A stretch of DNA of 48,632 bases from an uncultured Alphaproteobacteria bacterium. GTDB taxonomy: Bacteria; Pseudomonadota; Alphaproteobacteria; HIMB59; GCA-002718135. Position 1 is the first letter of the stretch, and each line of letters starts with the position of its first letter. The stretch is from positions 1-48,632 of the forward strand of contig CACDMT010000005.1 in the NCBI GenBank assembly GCA_902553945.1. Reading direction: 5' to 3'. The position numbers were made by a program, and so were the translations under genes. Positions 29,862 to 38,496 of the stretch are shown here, one piece after another. Below the pieces are notes generated by a model. It worked only from the letters and a program-made list of their open reading frames with translations, had not been told where the DNA came from and did not search any database.

Positions 29862-30836
29862 TTAAAAAAAGGTATCACTTATATTATCGTATGACTTCTC
29901 TTGAATCTTTTCTTTTGAACAAATAATCATATAATATTTTTTATTTTCTAAATTATCAATTCTTTTTAATTTATAGACTCTTTTAGATAATCCAAATAAT
30001 AACGTACTTATAAAATACATTAAATAATTAATAAAACCTAGTCCTCTTATCCATAATTTTTTATTTAAGTATTCTGGCGAAGGATCATAAAAAAAATTAT
30101 ATGACTTTCTCTTTAGAAATTCTATAACTTTAGACTTCCTTTTATTATCCTCTAAATAAGTATCTTTAATATGACACTCAAAAATAATAATTGGAGAGAA
30201 TTTATTAATCGTTTGTTCTAATCCTTCAAGAGCGTTAAGCTCATATCCTTCAATGTCTAGTTTGATTAATTCTATCTTGTTTATAGATTGTTGATCTATT
30301 ATTTTATCTAATTTTTTTAAACTAACTTTTCTGGTATTTTCAATATTTTTTGTATCATTAACAACTCTGTCACCACCAAGATTTGTTTTTTGAATGGAAA
30401 GTAGATTTTTTTCTTCATCTTTATTTGAAGCTCCAAAATTAAAAGTTACAACTTTGTTTATAGAATTTTTTTTAACATTAAACTTTAAGAGACTGTAGGT
30501 GTCTTCATTTGGTTCAAATGAAAAAGTGTATTTGAAATACTTTGAAAAAAATACAGAATGATTCCCTATAGCGGCACCGATATCAAGACAAGATGCATCC
30601 TTAAAATTTTTAATTTTAAGAATTCTCTCCTCTAATACTTTTAATTGATTTAATTCAGTTATTCCATGTAAAGATATAAATAAACTATTTCTATCAAATA
30701 CATAACAAGCCATATTTGGATAATGATTAACGAGTTTATCATGTCGTTTTACTAAATATTTCCAAATTAAAGATAAGAAGTATTGCTCTAGTAAATATTT
30801 TACAGATCCTATTCTATGTGAAATTATTTTTTTCAT
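29862..30836 (-). CDS. FkbM family methyltransferase
   Basis: This 324-residue protein has a SAM-dependent methyltransferase core. Motif I is ASCLDIGAAIGNHSVFFSKYF (about residues 78-98), with FSFEPNEDTYSLLKFNVKKN following. The FkbM signature IELIKLDIEGYELNALEGLEQTI is near residues 180-202. FkbM enzymes O-methylate sugars or polyketides; beside a GT61 glycosyltransferase, a surface glycan is a reasonable substrate (inference). A hydrophobic segment (about residues 270-288) in the C-terminal part is unusual. Confidence 0.86.
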   Translation of the reverse strand: MKKIISHRIGSVKYLLEQYFLSLIWKYLVKRHDKLVNHYPNMACYVFDRNSLFISLHGITELNQLKVLEERILKIKNFKDASCLDIGAAIGNHSVFFSKYFKYTFSFEPNEDTYSLLKFNVKKNSINKVVTFNFGASNKDEEKNLLSIQKTNLGGDRVVNDTKNIENTRKVSLKKLDKIIDQQSINKIELIKLDIEGYELNALEGLEQTINKFSPIIIFECHIKDTYLEDNKRKSKVIEFLKRKSYNFFYDPSPEYLNKKLWIRGLGFINYLMYFISTLLFGLSKRVYKLKRIDNLENKKYYMIICSKEKIQEKSYDNISDTFF

Positions 30837-30860
30837 TTAAATAAATTACTTTCAATTTAT

Positions 30861-30935
30861 TGGCTGGGGCGGTAGGATTCGAACCTACGAATGCCGACTC
30901 CAAAAACCGGTGCCTTACCACTTGGCGACGCCCCA
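30861..30935 (-). tRNA. tRNA-Gln (anticodon TTG)
   Basis: The 75-base cloverleaf has acceptor TGGGGCG/CGCCCCA, D-arm GCCAAGTGGTAAGGC, an anticodon loop with TTG between CCGGT and GTCGG, and T-arm GTAGGTTCGAATCCTAC. The 3' CCA is encoded. The opening U-A pair and the TTG anticodon identify tRNA-Gln, reading CAA and CAG. Confidence 0.96.
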
Positions 30936-31121
30936 AAAAATGAGTACTCTCTAGTATTTAGCATAAAATATGTCAAACTCTTCAAGTACGAAAATACCAT
31001 AATATTAGAGTAAATTGCAGAAAAAGTGTAATCTAATGTCTTAAAGTAGATTAAAAACAAATCAGGGCTTTATATTAGATTTGTTTAAACTATTTATACT
31101 TGTACTATATAAAATCTATTA
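30936..31121. other. 186-base intergenic region with two tandem inverted repeats
   Basis: No ORF is supported here. A perfect 7-bp inverted repeat (TAATCTA 31029-31035 with TAGATTA 31047-31053) is followed directly by a perfect 9-bp one (AAACAAATC 31055-31063 with GATTTGTTT 31078-31086). The second has a 14-base loop that contains AGGGC. They lie between the divergent tRNA-Gln and the DUF4396 gene (ATG at 31122). They are not followed by a T-tract on the plus strand. They could be an mRNA leader structure or operators; nothing matches a riboswitch I know. Confidence 0.4.
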
Positions 31122-31580
31122 ATGCTTATTAACGAAACAATTAAAAAATCATCACCTCATTTTCATTGGAAATGTAAACATACATGGCAAAGAAGTGCTA
31201 AAAATACTTTATGGTGTTTACTTGGATGTTCGATTGGTGATTTTGGAACAATTTTATACTTTCAATTAAATTCTATTAGTTGGCCTACCCTTTCAATAAT
31301 GATTTTAGCAATTATTAATGGCTTAATTACAAGTATTATTTTAGAAACAATAATTTTATCTCGACAAATGGCAATAAAAATAGCTTTTAAAACAGCATTA
31401 ACGATGAGTTTTATTTCTATGCTTGCAATGGAAATAGCGATGAATTCCCTTGATTGGTTTATATTAGGAGAGGCAAAGTTAGTTTTGTGGATAGTTCCCT
31501 TAATGCTTTTAGTAGGATTTTTAACTCCTTGGCCTTACAACTATTATAGGCTTAAAAAATATAATATTGCTTGTCATTAA
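31122..31580 (+). CDS. DUF4396-type small membrane protein
   Basis: The 152-residue protein has four hydrophobic segments (about 33-50, 56-82, 93-110 and 120-140). It shows the pattern WQRSAKNTLWCLLGCSIGDFGTI followed by LVGFLTPWPYNYYRLKKY, which I recognise as the DUF4396 family (from memory, without a search). The N-terminal HFHWKCKHTW is His/Cys-rich and could bind a metal. Function unknown. Confidence 0.72.
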   Translation: MLINETIKKSSPHFHWKCKHTWQRSAKNTLWCLLGCSIGDFGTILYFQLNSISWPTLSIMILAIINGLITSIILETIILSRQMAIKIAFKTALTMSFISMLAMEIAMNSLDWFILGEAKLVLWIVPLMLLVGFLTPWPYNYYRLKKYNIACH

Positions 31581-31640
31581 ATTTAATATTTTAAAACTAA
31601 ATACTATTGAAATTTAATTACACAAACATACCTAGTAGAA

Positions 31641-32108
31641 ATGATTAGAATATTACTTACAATTTTATTTTTAAGTTCAGCATCATTTGCAGCTGGTACT
31701 AGTTATGATGATAATAATTCATCCGTTTCTGCAAGTGAACAAGTTACTAAATTATATAATAAGGCTTATGAATTAGTCTATGACAAGAAATTTGATAAAT
31801 CTATAAAACTCCTTGAAAAGATTGCTAAGAGAAAAGATCTTGGTGAAAAGAAAGCCGATGTTTATAATTTATTAGGTTTTAGTTATAGAAAACATAGTGA
31901 ACCTGATTTGGATAAAGCACTAGAGTCATATAAAATAGCTCTTGAAATTAATCCCAAGCATTTAGGTGCTCATGAATATTTAGGAGAGCTTTATATAACA
32001 CTTGGAAATATGAACAAAGCAAATGAGATGCTCAACAGTTTGGAAAAAATTTCTGGAACAAGCTCAATGGAATACATTAAGCTTAAAAAAGCTATTGATA
32101 ATGCATAA
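31641..32108 (+). CDS. Exported TPR protein
   Basis: The 155-residue protein has a signal peptide (residues 1-18, ending SFAA) and about three tetratricopeptide repeats. The clearest are AYELVYDKKFDKSIKLLEKI, VYNLLGFSYRKHSEPDLDKALESYKIALEINPKHLGAHEYLGEL and the final helix pair. It probably acts as a periplasmic scaffold for protein contacts. A terminator-like hairpin follows the stop. Confidence 0.82.
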   Translation: MIRILLTILFLSSASFAAGTSYDDNNSSVSASEQVTKLYNKAYELVYDKKFDKSIKLLEKIAKRKDLGEKKADVYNLLGFSYRKHSEPDLDKALESYKIALEINPKHLGAHEYLGELYITLGNMNKANEMLNSLEKISGTSSMEYIKLKKAIDNA

Positions 32109-32115
32109 ATAACTT

Positions 32116-32142
32116 AAATTGCTCTTTTTTAAAGGGCAATTT
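32116..32142 (+). terminator. Intrinsic terminator after the TPR gene
   Basis: A 12-base stem (AAATTGCTCTTT with AAAGGGCAATTT, one G-T pair) closes a TTT loop and is followed by T-rich sequence. It ends 8 bases before the next ATG, so the DUF4149 gene may be reached by read-through or by its own promoter inside the region. Confidence 0.75.
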
Positions 32143-32150
32143 TTATAACT

Positions 32151-32576
32151 ATGACAACTTATATTTTAAATTTTTTAATATCTCTGTTAATTGGTTCGAT
32201 GATTTTTTTTACAGCAGTAATTTCTCCATCTGTATTTGCAACTTTAAGTAGTAATGCGAGTAGTAAATTTTTAAGATTAGTATTTCCTAGAATGTTTCTG
32301 TTTGGAATAATAATTACAAGTTTGTGTTTTTTATTATCTATTTTACAAAATAATAATTTAGTAGCTATTTTATTGATAATAATTGCTCTAAGTTTTTTTC
32401 TTAATAGAAATTACCTAACACCAAAGATAAATAAATATAGAGATGAGGAACTTGAGGGTAATCAGCAAGCGGCAACTTTATTTAAAAGAATGCACTTACT
32501 ATCTGTATTATTATTTATCATAAATTTTGTTTTATTAATTTCTATAATGGTAATAAATTACTACAATTACAATTAA
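32151..32576 (+). CDS. DUF4149 (TMEM205-like) membrane protein
   Basis: The 141-residue protein has four hydrophobic helices. The opening helix followed by GSMIFFTAVISPSVFATL, FLRLVFPRMFLFGI and a central LNRNYLTPKINKYRDEE loop, then FKRMHLLSVLLFIINF, is the DUF4149 pattern. The cellular role is unknown. It converges with ispE, with a 4-base overlap. Confidence 0.8.
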   Translation: MTTYILNFLISLLIGSMIFFTAVISPSVFATLSSNASSKFLRLVFPRMFLFGIIITSLCFLLSILQNNNLVAILLIIIALSFFLNRNYLTPKINKYRDEELEGNQQAATLFKRMHLLSVLLFIINFVLLISIMVINYYNYN

Positions 32577-33403
32577 TTTATAACATTGTTTTGCACAACA
32601 CTTGTCCATAAGGATGGATAATCCTTCACAAATTGATCTTGTGCTAATTTAGCCTCTTCTTTTTTTTCAAAAACACTAAAGACACATGATCCACTTCCTG
32701 TTAAGCGTGAAAAAATAACACTCTCCAACGTATTTAAATAATTTATTAAGGCAGAAAATTCTGGTTCATTTTTTCTCAGAATTTTTTCAAAATCATTCCC
32801 TGAATCTTGATCATTAATTTCTTCTAAATCAAAGTCAGAATTAAAATCAAAATCAGACTCTTTAAATGAGGTGTACATACTTTTTGTAGAACAATTAAAT
32901 AAGGGTTGAACTATTAAAAAATGATATTTTGGAAAAATAATATTAGCAATTAAATCACCTTTACCTCGAATTAAACAATCTTTTTGATGTAAAAAAAGAG
33001 GAATATCTGAACCCAGATCAACATAATCAAATATATTTTTCTTTTCTATGAGTTCTAAATTTTCTAATATTTTTATTATTGTTGCCGCATTAGATGAGGC
33101 TGAACCTAAACCCGCTTGATAGGGAAAATTTTTTGAAATAGAAAACAATAATTTAGGTGGTTCTTTTTTTAAAAATTTAAAAAGTTTTTTTATAATACAA
33201 TCATCAAATATATTATTTTTTGGAGCAAAAGCGCCCGAGTAAATTACTTCAAATGAATTATGTGGTGTTACTGTAATTTCATCATAAAGATCAATAAATG
33301 TAATGCCCGATCTTATATTATGAAATCCATCCTCACGTTTTTTAATTATTTTTAGAAATAAATTGATCTTTGCAGGTGATTTTTCAATTATTTTATCCAG
33401 CAT
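32573..33403 (-). CDS. ispE: 4-diphosphocytidyl-2-C-methyl-D-erythritol kinase
   Basis: This 276-residue GHMP kinase phosphorylates CDP-methylerythritol in the MEP route to isoprenoids. It shows KSPAKINLFLKIIKKREDGFHNI, the ATP-binding loop FPYQAGLGSASSNAATII, the YVDLGSDIPLFL segment and the C-terminal SRLTGSGSCVFSVF. The ATP loop reads GLGSASSNAA instead of the common GLGGGSSDAA. It starts within the end of the upstream TPR gene (11-base overlap), a pairing seen in other alphaproteobacteria. Confidence 0.95.
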   Translation of the reverse strand: MLDKIIEKSPAKINLFLKIIKKREDGFHNIRSGITFIDLYDEITVTPHNSFEVIYSGAFAPKNNIFDDCIIKKLFKFLKKEPPKLLFSISKNFPYQAGLGSASSNAATIIKILENLELIEKKNIFDYVDLGSDIPLFLHQKDCLIRGKGDLIANIIFPKYHFLIVQPLFNCSTKSMYTSFKESDFDFNSDFDLEEINDQDSGNDFEKILRKNEPEFSALINYLNTLESVIFSRLTGSGSCVFSVFEKKEEAKLAQDQFVKDYPSLWTSVVQNNVIN

Positions 33404-34703
33404 TTATTTTATTTAATTTATTTTGAATTTTTTCTTCAATTTCATCCTCAGGTTCAGCTAATTCGAGAGCTTGTTGCCAAAAATGAATTGCTTCTCTCTT
33501 TCTATTCATAGCATAATAGATATCACCAAGATGGTCTAGGGATATTGCTTCTCCAGGCGCTATATCAATAACTTTTTCCATAAGATTAGCTGCTTCATTT
33601 AATTTATTCTTTTTAAAATATGCCCATGCTAAACTATCAATAATATAAAAACTTTCAGGATTAGCTTCATATGCGGTCTTTAACATTTCTAATGACTGAT
33701 CAAGTCGTATTTCTCTTTCTACCCAACCATAAGCTAAATAATTTAATACATTAGCTGAGTCAGGTTTAATATCTAGTGATGTAAGAAAGTTTTTTTCTGC
33801 TCTATCCCAATCACCTAATCTTTCAAAACAAATTCCTTTCATATAAAAAATATTCCAAAGGTCATCTTTATTTTGCATTATAAGCTCATCATAAATTGCG
33901 ATGGCTAGTGCATATTTTTTATTAACACGATAAAAGTCAGCAAGAATTTTTTTTAAGTAATAATAATTATTATTATTCTTTACAATATTTTTTATATTTT
34001 TTTCTGCTTCTTCATAGGGTGAATAATTAGAATAATTAGCAGCTAAACTTATTTGAGCATCAATGTAATATGAACTATTTGGTTTGATCATTTTAAATAT
34101 ATCCCTTGCAATTTTTATCTTTTCTACATTTTGAAATAATTCACCTTTTATTAATATTGCTTTGTCATTATTTTTATCAATTATTTTTGCAAGAGAAGTA
34201 TAAAATAAAAGAAAATTATAATTCAATGATTTTTGATCAGTATTTGAAAATGATGAGACAACTATATCAATAAGTGTTTTACTTATTGAGGTTTTGTCTT
34301 TCAATTCTGAATTATTAAAAAAAATAAAATCAATTAATCCATTTTTATTTTCAAATTTACTATTTAAATGTTCTATCTTATTATAATTTTTATTTAAAAC
34401 TAGATAAGTTAACTTTACAATGTATGCTTCTTGGTTTTCATTATCATTTAGTAATATTTCATTAGCAATTTTATTTGCAAGATTTAGGTCCTCTGTAATT
34501 ATAGCAGCTATAACTTTATTTAATAAATCTGTATTTGAAAATACTATCTCCTCCATACTAAAATCAAATAAAGTTGAAGAATAGTCATAATTTTTAAAAG
34601 CAGATTGTGAAATAAGAAAAGAAGAACTGCTAAAAGCCCATAAAGGAATACAAAAAAAACAAACAAAAGTTAAAAATAAAAGTTTTTTAATCAAAATAAT
34701 CAT
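33393..34703 (-). CDS. Exported tetratricopeptide-repeat protein
   Basis: The 436-residue protein has a signal sequence (about residues 1-24) and TPR motifs concentrated in the C-terminal half. Examples are FYMKGICFERLGDWDRAEKNFLTSLDIKPDSANVLNYLAYGWVE and DHLGDIYYAMNRKREAIHFWQQALE. It looks like the conserved alphaproteobacterial TPR protein encoded before ispE. The role is probably envelope protein assembly or scaffolding; no catalytic motif is seen. Confidence 0.85.
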   Translation of the reverse strand: MIILIKKLLFLTFVCFFCIPLWAFSSSSFLISQSAFKNYDYSSTLFDFSMEEIVFSNTDLLNKVIAAIITEDLNLANKIANEILLNDNENQEAYIVKLTYLVLNKNYNKIEHLNSKFENKNGLIDFIFFNNSELKDKTSISKTLIDIVVSSFSNTDQKSLNYNFLLFYTSLAKIIDKNNDKAILIKGELFQNVEKIKIARDIFKMIKPNSSYYIDAQISLAANYSNYSPYEEAEKNIKNIVKNNNNYYYLKKILADFYRVNKKYALAIAIYDELIMQNKDDLWNIFYMKGICFERLGDWDRAEKNFLTSLDIKPDSANVLNYLAYGWVEREIRLDQSLEMLKTAYEANPESFYIIDSLAWAYFKKNKLNEAANLMEKVIDIAPGEAISLDHLGDIYYAMNRKREAIHFWQQALELAEPEDEIEEKIQNKLNKINAG

Positions 34704-34746
34704 TTAAAAAAATATGTAGAATAGAAGTAAATAGTTTAATTATTAT

Positions 34747-35457
34747 ATGAATCAATCAAATAAGAAAAATAAAGAATTTATTAAAAATGTAGGAGTTAAT
34801 TATTTTCTCCAAGAATCCCCAAAAAATTGGTTTGAAAAAAACACAAATTTTGAACAAGAAGAGACAAATTTAGCTAATATTAATAAGTTAAATAAAATTA
34901 AAAATATAATTGAAAATATAAGAAAATATCCATCTGAATTAAAAAAATCTGCAAATAATCTAGTGGTATTTGATGGTAGTCTTAATGCAAAAGTAATTTT
35001 TGTTGGTGAAGCTCCAGGAAAAGAGGAAGATGAACAAGGATTACCATTTGTAGGAAGAGCGGGACAGCTATTAAATAAAATGTTAAAAGCTATAAATTTG
35101 AAAAGAGAAGAAGTGTATATTACAAATGTTGTAAATTGGCGTCCACCAAATAATAGAACACCAACTGATAGAGAAATATTAGAATTTTTACCCTTTCTTC
35201 AACAACAAATTGATACTATTAACCCCAATTATATATTCTTATTAGGAAACGTTGCTACAAAAGCTATATTATCTTCACCACTGTCATTGGCAAAATTAAG
35301 GGGTAAATGGCATGAATATGAGTCATTAAAATTAAACAAAAAAATTTATACAATTGCTTCATACCATCCAGCATTTTTGTTACGATCTCCTCAACATAAA
35401 AAAGCATCATGGGAAGATTTACAAATGTTGCAAAAAAAATTAAAAAATGAAGAATAA
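34747..35457 (+). CDS. Uracil-DNA glycosylase, family 4-like, without iron-sulfur cysteines
   Basis: This 236-residue enzyme removes uracil from DNA. Motif A is [22 protein letters not shown], followed by [16 protein letters not shown], a central [12 protein letters not shown] and the C-terminal [22 protein letters not shown]. The fold matches family 4, but the protein has no cysteine at all. Canonical family 4 enzymes bind a [4Fe-4S] cluster through four cysteines; here positions such as the Cys before RPP are Trp. Similar cluster-less relatives occur in other alphaproteobacteria, as I recall from Bradyrhizobium. The N-terminal 60 residues are polar and likely flexible. It overlaps the next gene by 11 bases. 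Confidence 0.88.
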   Translation: MNQSNKKNKEFIKNVGVNYFLQESPKNWFEKNTNFEQEETNLANINKLNKIKNIIENIRKYPSELKKSANNLVVFDGSLNAKVIFVGEAPGKEEDEQGLPFVGRAGQLLNKMLKAINLKREEVYITNVVNWRPPNNRTPTDREILEFLPFLQQQIDTINPNYIFLLGNVATKAILSSPLSLAKLRGKWHEYESLKLNKKIYTIASYHPAFLLRSPQHKKASWEDLQMLQKKLKNEE

Positions 35458-37195
35458 TTTATTAATTTATATTTTTGTAATTTTAATTAATTGTTTTTTT
35501 TTTATACCTGATGTTTATGCATATCAAATTGATATATCAAATAAATATAGTGAAATATTTTCATCTAAAGTTTTAAGTGAAAATGATGTTGAAAATTATC
35601 AACAAGCATATTTATTTCAAGATCAATGTAAATGGAAAAGTGCTAATAGATTTATTTTAAAAATCAAAAATAAAGCTTTACTTGGTCATATATACGCACA
35701 AAAATTCTTACATCCTAATTGTTATAAATCAAAATATTTAGAGTTATATTATTGGTTAAAAAAATATAATGATCACCCTCAAGCAAAAAAAATATACAGA
35801 CTAGCAATTAAAAGAATGCCAGCAGGATATAAAAGTCCAACTAAACCATCGCCTCCATTAGGAATTAAAGGAGAAACTGCTAATTCAATTAAAAAAAATA
35901 AATATAAAAGCTCTAAAAAACTCTCCAGTAGTCAAAGAAGTGAAAAAAAGAAGTTAATTAATGGAATAAAATCTAGAGTAATCAGAGGTTGGCCTAGTGG
36001 AGCTGTTAAATTACTAAATCAAAGAGATGTAAATCTTTTACTAGATCAAGTAGAGATTGATCAACAAAAAGAATTGATAGCAAAAGGATATTTTCTTGCA
36101 AATAAAAATGAACTAGCAATAAAATATGCCTCCGAGGCTCTAATAAATTCTGCGCAATACGTTCCTTATGCTGCTTGGACTGCTGGTTTATGCTCATGGC
36201 GTTTACAAAAATATGAAGAAGCAGCAAATTATTTTTCACTTTTTTCTATAAGTCTTAAAGACGATACATGGCACCAAACTTCTGGGAGTTTTTGGACTGC
36301 TAGAGCATATGCAAAATTAGGAAGATATGATGATATTAACTTTTGGTTAAAGAGAGCATCTAAAAATCCTAATAGTTTTTATGGTATGCTAGCTCTTGAA
36401 ATATTAGGTGTTAATAAAAAAATTGATTGGGTAAAACAAAAAAATCTAAATAAAGATAATAGTAAGTTATTAAATCTTCCAGCAGGTAAACGCTTACAAC
36501 AACTTATCCAAGTGGGCTTTGCTAATGAATTAGAAAAAGAAATTGTATATCTTAATTCAATTCTCAATAAAGAAATTGCAGAGGAATCAATGACTATAGC
36601 TGAAAATTTTGATTTAGCTTATACACAATTAAAAGTTGTTAATAAACTTCAACAACTCGGGATGAATGTTCCAATACATCTTTATTATCCAACAAGTGTT
36701 TGGAAACCACGAGATGGTTTTAAAATAGAAAAAGAATTATTACATGCATTTATGCACCAAGAATCGATGTTTAATACAAAAGCAAAAAGTAAAGATGGTG
36801 CAATTGGATTGATGCAAGTACTTCCATCAACAGCTAAATTTATTACTAAAAGTAAAGATGTAAAAAGAAATAATAGTAATATTTTAAAAAATCCTGAAAT
36901 TAACTTAGAGGTTGGACAAGAATATATTACATATCTTCTTGATCTCGAAGTAGTTTCAAGAAATTTAATTTTTTTAGCTGCTGCATATAATGGTGGGCCA
37001 GGAAATTTACAAAAATGGAAGAAAGAAACAAATTATTTAGGAGATTCACTTTTTTTTATGGAGAGTATCCCTTCCAGAGAAACAAGATGGTTTATAGAAA
37101 AAATTTTAACGAAATACTGGATTTATCAAAACAAGAATAAAAAAGAAATGCGTTCACTTAAAATGCTAGCTAATGGTAGTGATCCACTTTATTAA
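35447..37195 (+). CDS. Soluble lytic murein transglycosylase
   Basis: The 582-residue periplasmic enzyme cleaves peptidoglycan glycan strands to 1,6-anhydro-MurNAc ends. It has a signal peptide (about 1-25), a long helical Slt70-like superhelix (about 30-410) and a C-terminal SLT domain. The catalytic glutamate is in LHAFMHQESMFNTKAKS, followed by GAIGLMQVLPSTAKFI and LAAAYNGGPGNLQKW, all diagnostic. It overlaps the glycosylase gene by 11 bases, and moaB follows 6 bases later; this order recurs in alphaproteobacteria. Confidence 0.94.
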   Translation: MKNNLLIYIFVILINCFFFIPDVYAYQIDISNKYSEIFSSKVLSENDVENYQQAYLFQDQCKWKSANRFILKIKNKALLGHIYAQKFLHPNCYKSKYLELYYWLKKYNDHPQAKKIYRLAIKRMPAGYKSPTKPSPPLGIKGETANSIKKNKYKSSKKLSSSQRSEKKKLINGIKSRVIRGWPSGAVKLLNQRDVNLLLDQVEIDQQKELIAKGYFLANKNELAIKYASEALINSAQYVPYAAWTAGLCSWRLQKYEEAANYFSLFSISLKDDTWHQTSGSFWTARAYAKLGRYDDINFWLKRASKNPNSFYGMLALEILGVNKKIDWVKQKNLNKDNSKLLNLPAGKRLQQLIQVGFANELEKEIVYLNSILNKEIAEESMTIAENFDLAYTQLKVVNKLQQLGMNVPIHLYYPTSVWKPRDGFKIEKELLHAFMHQESMFNTKAKSKDGAIGLMQVLPSTAKFITKSKDVKRNNSNILKNPEINLEVGQEYITYLLDLEVVSRNLIFLAAAYNGGPGNLQKWKKETNYLGDSLFFMESIPSRETRWFIEKILTKYWIYQNKNKKEMRSLKMLANGSDPLY

Positions 37196-37201
37196 TAAAT
37201 T

Positions 37202-37729
37202 ATGAATATTGATACTTCTATAAATTTTATTTCAATAAATATTGTTGTTATTACAATTTCTGACTCACGTACAAAAAATAATGATACTTCAGGTGAAACT
37301 CTAGAGAAACGTATTATTGATGCTGGTCATAATATGATTGAAAGAATAATTATTCCTGATGATGTTGAAAAAATAAAAGAAACTTTAATGATGTTTTCTA
37401 AAAAAAAAGAAATAGATTGTATAATTACTACAGGTGGAACGGGTTTAACAGGAAGAGATACGACACCAGAAGCAGTTAAAGCAATTTCTAACAAAAATAT
37501 TGATGGATTTGGAGAATTATTTAGACAAGTAAGTTTTAATAAAATTGGTACGTCAGCAATTCAATCAAGAGCGGTTGCTGCTTTAATTAATACTACATAT
37601 GTTTTTTGCTTACCAGGTTCTACAGGTGCTTGCAAAGATGGCTGGGATGAAATTCTAAAATATCAATTAGATATTAGGCACAAACCATGTAATTTTGTCG
37701 AAATCATGCCTCGTTTAAATGAAAAATAG
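37202..37729 (+). CDS. moaB: Molybdenum cofactor biosynthesis protein MoaB
   Basis: This 175-residue MoaB/Mog-type protein binds or adenylates molybdopterin. It shows VVITISDSRTKNNDTSGETLEKRI, then IITTGGTGLTGRDTTPEAVK and CLPGSTGACKDGWDEILKYQLD, the complete family pattern. No other moa or moe genes are in the window. It overlaps rnhB by one base (TAG/GTG). Confidence 0.94.
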   Translation: MNIDTSINFISINIVVITISDSRTKNNDTSGETLEKRIIDAGHNMIERIIIPDDVEKIKETLMMFSKKKEIDCIITTGGTGLTGRDTTPEAVKAISNKNIDGFGELFRQVSFNKIGTSAIQSRAVAALINTTYVFCLPGSTGACKDGWDEILKYQLDIRHKPCNFVEIMPRLNEK

Positions 37730-38361
37730 TGACTAATTTTTCAATAGAAAAATCTTTTGAAGGTCCTGTTATTGGATTAGATGAGGTTGGAAGAGGTCCT
37801 TTAGCTGGGCCTGTTGTAAGTTGTGGTTGCTTATTTTATAATTATGAAAATTTAGATACTGATATTGAAATAAAAGACTCAAAGAAACATACAGCTAAGC
37901 AAAGATTAAAATTATTTAAGTTTTTTAAAAAATTACAAAGAGAAAAAATAATTAAATTTCATCTAGGTTTTGCTAGTGTACAAGAAATAGATGAATTAAA
38001 TATTTTAGAGGCGACTAAATTATCAATGAAGAGAGTGATTGACAAATTTAAAAACAAGAATTTAAATATTATAATTGATGGTAATTTTTCACTTAAATAT
38101 GAAAATATAAATGAAAAATCAGTTATTGGAGGCGATAAGTTGTCTTTATCGATTGCTGTTGCATCTATAATAGCAAAAGTTCATCGTGATAGACTAATGT
38201 GTTTATATAATAACAAATTCAATATGTATGGATGGAATAAAAACTCTGGATACGGTACTAAAAAACATATCGATGCAATTTACAAAAATGGCATTACTAT
38301 TCAGCATCGAAAATCATTTGAACCAATAAAATCATTATTAATAAATAATATCAGAAATTAA
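37729..38361 (+). CDS. rnhB: Ribonuclease HII
   Basis: This 210-residue enzyme cuts RNA in RNA-DNA hybrids and removes misincorporated ribonucleotides. The GTG start (37729) is followed by GPVIGLDEVGRGPLAGPVV, which holds the catalytic Asp-Glu pair. Further blocks are DSKKHTAKQR, IIIDGNFSL, SIAVASIIAKVHRDRLM and YGTKKHIDAIYKNGITIQHRKSFEP, all typical. In many alphaproteobacteria rnhB lies next to ccrM; here a divergent secreted protein gene is inserted between them. Confidence 0.96.
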   Translation: MTNFSIEKSFEGPVIGLDEVGRGPLAGPVVSCGCLFYNYENLDTDIEIKDSKKHTAKQRLKLFKFFKKLQREKIIKFHLGFASVQEIDELNILEATKLSMKRVIDKFKNKNLNIIIDGNFSLKYENINEKSVIGGDKLSLSIAVASIIAKVHRDRLMCLYNNKFNMYGWNKNSGYGTKKHIDAIYKNGITIQHRKSFEPIKSLLINNIRN

Positions 38362-38473
38362 TATATTAAAAGATGCAATTTTTGCATACTAAATATCATT
38401 ATATTATGCTTTATAATAATATATAAAATATTAAATAAATATACTTCATCATCCTCCCATTTGATGATTTTAA

Positions 38474-38493
38474 GGGGAGTCTTTTGACTCCCC
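38474..38493. terminator. Bidirectional terminator hairpin carrying paired GANTC sites
   Basis: A perfect 8-bp stem GGGGAGTC/GACTCCCC closes a TTTT loop, three bases past the stop of the minus-strand zincin-like gene and downstream of rnhB. T-runs after the stem are weak on both strands, but a second small hairpin (TCATCA/TGATGA then TTTT, 38446-38470) precedes it for the rnhB side. Each arm contains a GANTC site (GAGTC and GACTC). Confidence 0.65.
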
Positions 38494-38496
38494 AAT

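Noticed and set aside
30857-31060. A 67-residue minus-strand reading frame
   Set aside because: It runs straight through tRNA-Gln (its last residues GASPSGKAPVFGVGIRRFESYRPSQ are the translated tRNA), so it is not a gene.
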